Shown one piece after another: positions 6,919-9,731 of a stretch of DNA of 9,731 bases. The position numbers and the translations under genes were made by a program. The DNA is taken from assembly GCA_009927565.1 (NCBI GenBank), contig RFMT01000225.1, positions 1 to 9,731 on the forward strand, read 5' to 3'. The notes under the pieces were generated by a model that saw nothing but the letters and a program-made list of their open reading frames with translations, had not been told where the DNA came from and did no database searches. Position 1 is the first letter of the stretch. Each line of letters begins with the position of its first letter. This DNA comes from Acidimicrobiia bacterium. GTDB lineage: Bacteria > Actinomycetota > Acidimicrobiia > Acidimicrobiales > Ilumatobacteraceae.

Positions 6919-8016
6919 CTAACTTGTTAATCGTTGTGGCATCACGAGATACAAATAATTCTTGTCGCCAACGCCGCGCAAGACCGCTGGTTTAACGGGA
7001 TCAGTTGACTCGATTGTGATCTCGTCACCTTTAACAGCATCTATGCCATCCATCAAATATTGCGAGTTGAAACCAATTGTTATTTCGCTTCCGTCAAGTT
7101 TTGCGTCAAGTTCGTCGACAACCTGACCGATGTCTTGAGTAACAACCGACAATCGAATCGAATTAGCCAACATCTCGAGGCGAACCGGTGTTGTTTCGCG
7201 CGCCAAAATTCTTGACCGGCGTACTGCCTCAAGTAATGGTTCGCGTGCGGTTGTCACTTTGTTTGGATAATGAGCTGAAATTAATTGTTTATATTTTGGA
7301 AACTCGACGTTCAATAGGGTTGTAGTCAAAGTCGACCCGCCAACTTCAAATGTGGCGCGGTTTTCGCCAAGCGCCATGGTCATTGACTCTGCGCCACCGA
7401 TCAAGCGCTCTAGTTCGCTAAGCGCACGACCAGGAACCACAATTTCTGCCCCGTGACCCAACATTGTCGCACCCGGTAATTCGCGCACCGCCAACCGATA
7501 CGAGTCGGTGGCAACCAAACAAACCGAGTCGGGTTCGGCAACCATCAAAACACCAGTTAAAGCCAACCGTTGCATGTCGTTTGAAGATGCTCGAACCACC
7601 TGGCCCAAGGCCTCGCCAAAAATTTTTGCACCGATAGTTACTGGTTGTGTGCCGGCCACAACGATGTTCGGAAAATCGCTCGCTGCAAAAGTTGGCACGG
7701 TGAATTGCGATTTGCCGGCAGAGACAACTACTTCTTCGCCTTGTGCGTCAATCGTTACTTTTTCTTCGGGCATTGCGCGAACAATGTCGCTCACGAGTTT
7801 TGCACTAACCACGGCAACTCCGTCTTGTGCTCCACCAACTGCCAATGTTGATCGCACGCTTAAGTCGTTGTCGGTACAAGTTAAAACCAACGAGTCACCC
7901 TTAACTTGCATGTGCACACCTGAAAGCGCTGGCATCGCATTATTGCGACTTGATGCAACTCTCGCTGCAGCGCCAAGAGCCTCGGTTAGTAATTCTCGTT
8001 CAACTCGAAACTTCAC
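6919..8016 (-). CDS. dnaN: DNA polymerase III beta subunit (sliding clamp)
   Basis: Ring-shaped dimeric clamp that tethers DNA polymerase III and other partners to DNA. The length, 365 residues, is typical, with three similar clamp folds at about 1-120, 128-245 and 250-363. Visible family features are MKFRVERELLTEAL at the start, ATDSYRLAVREL (169-180), LLNVEFPKY (234-242), FNSQYLMDGI (316-325) and the C-terminal YLVMPQRL (356-363). The partner-binding groove is formed by residues around Thr170-Leu175 and Met359-Leu363. The GTG start at 8016-8014 is supported by GAGGTAA seven bases upstream and by the usual clamp N-terminus. It follows dnaA across the putative origin and is probably transcribed from there, but I could not pin down a promoter in the AT-rich stretch. 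Confidence 0.99.
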   Translation of the reverse strand: MKFRVERELLTEALGAAARVASSRNNAMPALSGVHMQVKGDSLVLTCTDNDLSVRSTLAVGGAQDGVAVVSAKLVSDIVRAMPEEKVTIDAQGEEVVVSAGKSQFTVPTFAASDFPNIVVAGTQPVTIGAKIFGEALGQVVRASSNDMQRLALTGVLMVAEPDSVCLVATDSYRLAVRELPGATMLGHGAEIVVPGRALSELERLIGGAESMTMALGENRATFEVGGSTLTTTLLNVEFPKYKQLISAHYPNKVTTAREPLLEAVRRSRILARETTPVRLEMLANSIRLSVVTQDIGQVVDELDAKLDGSEITIGFNSQYLMDGIDAVKGDEITIESTDPVKPAVLRGVGDKNYLYLVMPQRLTS

Positions 8017-8020
8017 GGCT

Positions 8021-8027
8021 TTACCTC
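8021..8027 (-). promoter_or_regulatory. dnaN ribosome binding site
   Basis: Minus-strand GAGGTAA; the GAGG core ends seven bases before the GTG at 8016-8014. It settles the non-ATG start of dnaN. Confidence 0.75.
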
Positions 8028-8058
8028 GCTAATCGGTTATTAGAGATGTGTGCACGTT

Positions 8059-8100
8059 CTGTTATTGCATGTGCAAATCTGTATATAAATCTAATAACAG
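8059..8100. repeat. Inverted repeat around the AT-rich segment of oriC
   Basis: CTGTTATT (8059-8066) and AATAACAG (8093-8100) are perfect reverse complements 26 bp apart. Between them lies a second small palindrome, TTGCA-TG-TGCAA (8065-8076), and the AT-only run TATATAAAT (8082-8090). Such a structure suits a duplex-unwinding region, though it could equally be part of the dnaN leader. Confidence 0.55.
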
Positions 8101-8108
8101 TAATAAGG
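8075..8108. other. AT-rich candidate DNA unwinding element
   Basis: This stretch is mostly A and T, including GTATATAAATCTAATAACAG followed by TAATAA, and contrasts with the mixed composition of the neighbouring genes. It lies on the dnaN side of the DnaA boxes. The role is inferred from composition and position only. Confidence 0.45.
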
Positions 8109-8110
8109 CC

Positions 8111-8119
8111 TGTGGATTG
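8111..8119 (-). other. Weak DnaA box (CAATCCACA)
   Basis: Minus-strand CAATCCACA matches the TTATCCACA box at seven of nine positions, keeping the whole TCCACA core. It lies immediately beside the AT-rich segment. Confidence 0.35.
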
Positions 8120-8148
8120 TGAATCAACGGTCTTAAACCCAAATAACA

Positions 8149-8185
8149 CTTGGTCTGAGGCTGTGGCTACAGCCTGACCACCAAG
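8149..8185. repeat. Interrupted hairpin in oriC
   Basis: The inner arms AGGCTGT (8158-8164) and ACAGCCT (8169-8175) pair perfectly around the four-base loop GGCT. The outer arms CTTGG (8149-8153) and CCAAG (8181-8185) also pair, with an unpaired internal loop between. It is the most GC-rich structure in the gap. No T-run follows on the minus strand, so it does not look like a dnaA terminator. Confidence 0.55.
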
Positions 8186-8207
8186 CACATCTTGCATCTG
8201 CGTAATT

Positions 8208-8216
8208 TGTTGATAA
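8208..8216 (-). other. DnaA box, one mismatch (TTATCAACA)
   Basis: Minus-strand TTATCAACA differs from TTATCCACA at one position. It abuts and shares one base with the next box, giving the tandem TTATCCACTTATCAACA. Confidence 0.6.
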
Positions 8217-8224
8217 GTGGATAA
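8216..8224 (-). other. DnaA box, one mismatch (TTATCCACT)
   Basis: Minus-strand TTATCCACT differs from the consensus only in the last base. Its extended core GTTTATCCAC is identical to that of the perfect box at 8266-8274, in the opposite orientation. Confidence 0.65.
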
Positions 8225-8253
8225 ACCTGTGTTTTGAACAACCATCCCCGCGG

Positions 8254-8262
8254 GTTTCCACA
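8254..8262 (+). other. Degenerate DnaA box (GTTTCCACA)
   Basis: Plus-strand GTTTCCACA keeps TCCACA but differs at two of the first three bases. CCACATG is repeated 12 bp further on within the perfect box, so the two form a short direct repeat. Confidence 0.4.
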
Positions 8263-8265
8263 TGT

Positions 8266-8274
8266 TTATCCACA
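8266..8274 (+). other. DnaA box, perfect (TTATCCACA)
   Basis: Exact match to the consensus DnaA box, six bases from the end of dnaA. It is the strongest single site in the gap. Confidence 0.85.
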
Positions 8275-8280
8275 TGCTGA

Positions 8281-9720
8281 TCACGACGTCTTGAACTTCT
8301 TAATTAATGCGGTTACTTGCTCATAAACCTGTTTGCGCTCTTTAATTACGCGCTGCGTTTTTTCAACAGCATGAATTACAGTCGTGTGATCTCGACCCCC
8401 AAATAGTCGCGCAATCGCTGGGTAGCTCAAGTCGGTTAGTTCACGAACAACATACATCGCCGTCTGTCGCGCTGTGACCAACGGTCGTTGACGGCTCTTT
8501 CCTTTGAGCTCTTCAACACTGAAACCGACAAACTCGGCAATTTCTGCCAACAACTGCTCGTCAGTGCGAGGCTTGACAGAATTCTTCGTCAACAAATCAG
8601 TGAGCAAAGTCTTGGCCAATTCAACGTCAACCGCAATTTTGTTGAGGCTGGCATATGCAACTGTGCGAATCAATGCGCCCTCAAGTTCACGAATGTTTGA
8701 CGTGACATTGCTGGCAATGAACTCGAGTACATCACTTGAAATAGTTGTTCCGTCTCGTTCGGTCTTGTTGCGCAAAATTGCCAACCGGGTTTCCATATCT
8801 GGCGGCTGAATATCGGTGATTAAACCCCACCTAAAACGGCCACGAAGCCGGTCTTCAAGTGTCGGAATGGCGTCAGGTACCCGGTCTGATGAGATAACAA
8901 TTTGTTTGTTTGCCCCGTGTAGCGAGTTGAAGGTGTGAAAGAACTCTTCTTGGAGACCCTCTTTGCCCTCCATGAACTGAATGTCGTCAATCAACAAGAC
9001 ATCGACTTCTCGATAGCGACGTTTGAACGCAGCGATCGTGTTGTTGCGAATTCCGTCGACGTATTCGTTCAAGAAGGTTTCTGTTGAGACATATCGAACT
9101 TCTAGATCGGGATAATGTTCGTGCACGTAATAACCGATCGCGTGCAACAAGTGTGTTTTTCCGAGTCCTGCTGATCCATAAATAAACAAAGGGTTGTATG
9201 AGCGACCAGGAGTTTCAGCAACTCGCAATGCTGCAGCCAAAGAAAACTGGTTCGACGCACCTTTAACAAAAGTGTCAAAGGTGTAACGCGGATTTAAACC
9301 AACTGCTGCACCTTTGCCGCCGCGAGTGCGTTGCGATTGCACATCAGATTGTTGATGTTTTTGCCCGCTTTCGCGTTCGAATACCAGCGGTTCGTCAAGT
9401 GTTTGTTGGGTTTCAGGGGCGAGCCTTTCGAGCACATCAAAAGCGGTTGCGGTCTGCACATCGACGCGAAGTTCGCGACCCGACGCACCAATTTCGTCGA
9501 GTGCTCCGCGAACAAGCGACATGTAACGAGTCAAAATTCGATCCCGAACAAAAGTGTTCGGCACTCGTAATCGCAAACTCATTTTGTCATCAGCAACAGC
9601 TACGGCGTCATTAAAAGTTGAGAACCAGACAGCCTCAGATACTTGTCCACGCAACACTTGCGATGTGGCCTTCCACAATTGCTCGTGCTCTGGGGTGGTT
9701 TCTACAATTTCGTTCGTCAC
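8281..9720 (-). CDS. dnaA: Chromosomal replication initiator protein DnaA
   Basis: AAA+ initiator that binds DnaA boxes and melts oriC. From GTG at 9720 it has 479 residues. Domain I covers about 10-90 (LWKATSQVLRGQVSEAVWFS), followed by a short, polar linker at about 105-140 (Gln/Ser/Arg-rich). The AAA+ domain has Walker A GSAGLGKT (182-189), Walker B VLLIDDIQF (241-249), sensor 1 VISSDRVP (275-282) and the arginine-finger region LRGRFRWGL (292-300). Domain IV ends with the DNA-binding signature FGGRDHTTVIHAVEK (440-454). The start is uncertain: the frame stays open to the window edge as ACA CAA GAA GTG, and the edge bases are TG, so an ATG, GTG or TTG start could lie at 9732, adding MTQE. 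No ribosome binding site supports GTG at 9720. The protein would probably autoregulate through DnaA boxes, but the promoter is not in the window. Confidence 0.98.
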   Translation of the reverse strand: MTNEIVETTPEHEQLWKATSQVLRGQVSEAVWFSTFNDAVAVADDKMSLRLRVPNTFVRDRILTRYMSLVRGALDEIGASGRELRVDVQTATAFDVLERLAPETQQTLDEPLVFERESGQKHQQSDVQSQRTRGGKGAAVGLNPRYTFDTFVKGASNQFSLAAALRVAETPGRSYNPLFIYGSAGLGKTHLLHAIGYYVHEHYPDLEVRYVSTETFLNEYVDGIRNNTIAAFKRRYREVDVLLIDDIQFMEGKEGLQEEFFHTFNSLHGANKQIVISSDRVPDAIPTLEDRLRGRFRWGLITDIQPPDMETRLAILRNKTERDGTTISSDVLEFIASNVTSNIRELEGALIRTVAYASLNKIAVDVELAKTLLTDLLTKNSVKPRTDEQLLAEIAEFVGFSVEELKGKSRQRPLVTARQTAMYVVRELTDLSYPAIARLFGGRDHTTVIHAVEKTQRVIKERKQVYEQVTALIKKFKTS

Positions 9721-9731
9721 TTCTTGTGTCA

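Larger units (their letters stand above)
8017..8280. other. oriC: Putative chromosomal replication origin (oriC), dnaA-dnaN intergenic region
   Basis: A 264-bp non-coding gap between dnaA and dnaN, the usual place of oriC in actinobacteria and many other bacteria. The half next to dnaA (8208-8274) holds one perfect DnaA box (TTATCCACA) and several near-matches on both strands. The half next to dnaN (8059-8108) is strongly AT-rich and is a candidate unwinding element. Hairpin-forming repeats lie in both halves. Box number is low compared with large actinobacterial origins, so further boxes may lie upstream of dnaA, outside the window. That this is the active origin is an inference from context and motifs. 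Confidence 0.82.

Noticed and set aside
7508..8032. 174-codon plus-strand open frame opposite dnaN
   Set aside because: Lies antisense within a complete dnaN gene, has low-complexity Thr/Ser/Ala content typical of shadow frames and no start signal.
7950..8177. 75-codon plus-strand open frame running from dnaN into the gap
   Set aside because: Overlaps the dnaN start and the origin repeats, and shows no recognisable protein features.
8149..8185. Terminator of dnaA
   Set aside because: A good stem is present but no T-run follows it on the minus strand.
8021..8284. 87-codon minus-strand open frame across the dnaA-dnaN gap
   Set aside because: Its codons cover DnaA boxes and palindromes, the translated sequence resembles no family I know, and it collides with the dnaN ribosome binding site; the gap is better read as an origin.
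1..9731. Mobile element, CRISPR array, toxin-antitoxin or defence system
   Set aside because: No transposase, integrase, spaced direct repeats or related proteins are seen; the genes form a conserved replication cluster.

Overview
This window looks like the origin-proximal core of an actinobacterial chromosome. All genes run on the minus strand, so transcription goes from right to left: dnaA - (oriC-like gap) - dnaN - recF - dciA (DUF721) - gyrB - gyrA - a small TadE-like pseudopilin gene - a DUF3566 membrane protein gene - tRNA-Ile(GAT), which is cut by the left edge. The order gyrA, DUF3566 gene, tRNA-Ile is the arrangement known from actinobacteria such as Mycobacterium (gyrA-Rv0007-ileT). 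This supports placement in the phylum Actinomycetota. Moderate GC, GTG starts on several genes and the style of the proteins (Lys/Ala-rich GyrA N-terminus, GyrB sequence) suggest a lower-GC lineage such as an aquatic Acidimicrobiia member, but that finer placement is only an inference.

Region by region: 8281-9720 encodes the initiator DnaA; its true start may lie one base beyond the right edge. Positions 8017-8280 are a 264-bp non-coding gap with a perfect TTATCCACA DnaA box, several near-matches, a 10-bp perfect inverted repeat built from two boxes, an AT-rich segment and hairpins: a good oriC candidate. Positions 5784-8016 carry dnaN (sliding clamp) and recF (gap-repair ATPase). dciA follows with an 8-bp overlap on recF and encodes a probable replicative-helicase loader or partner. 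gyrB and gyrA (3404-5371 and 857-3376) are 27 bp apart and encode both subunits of DNA gyrase. Downstream lie the two small membrane protein genes, which overlap by 4 bp, and the tRNA.

Functionally the segment holds origin recognition (DnaA, oriC), helicase recruitment (DciA), the processivity clamp (DnaN), gap repair (RecF) and supercoil control (gyrase) next to each other, the classic bacterial origin cluster. No mobile element, CRISPR array, toxin-antitoxin pair or defence system is visible, and every large gene is intact. The most unusual point is the TadE-like gene just after gyrA: its conserved frame runs upstream past the first usable start codon to the gyrA stop codon, in the same frame as gyrA, with no ATG, GTG or TTG to begin it. 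Smaller points are a glycine at the key quinolone-resistance position of GyrA, a variant GyrA box, a divergent segment after the GyrB EGDSAGG motif, and the layout of the origin.
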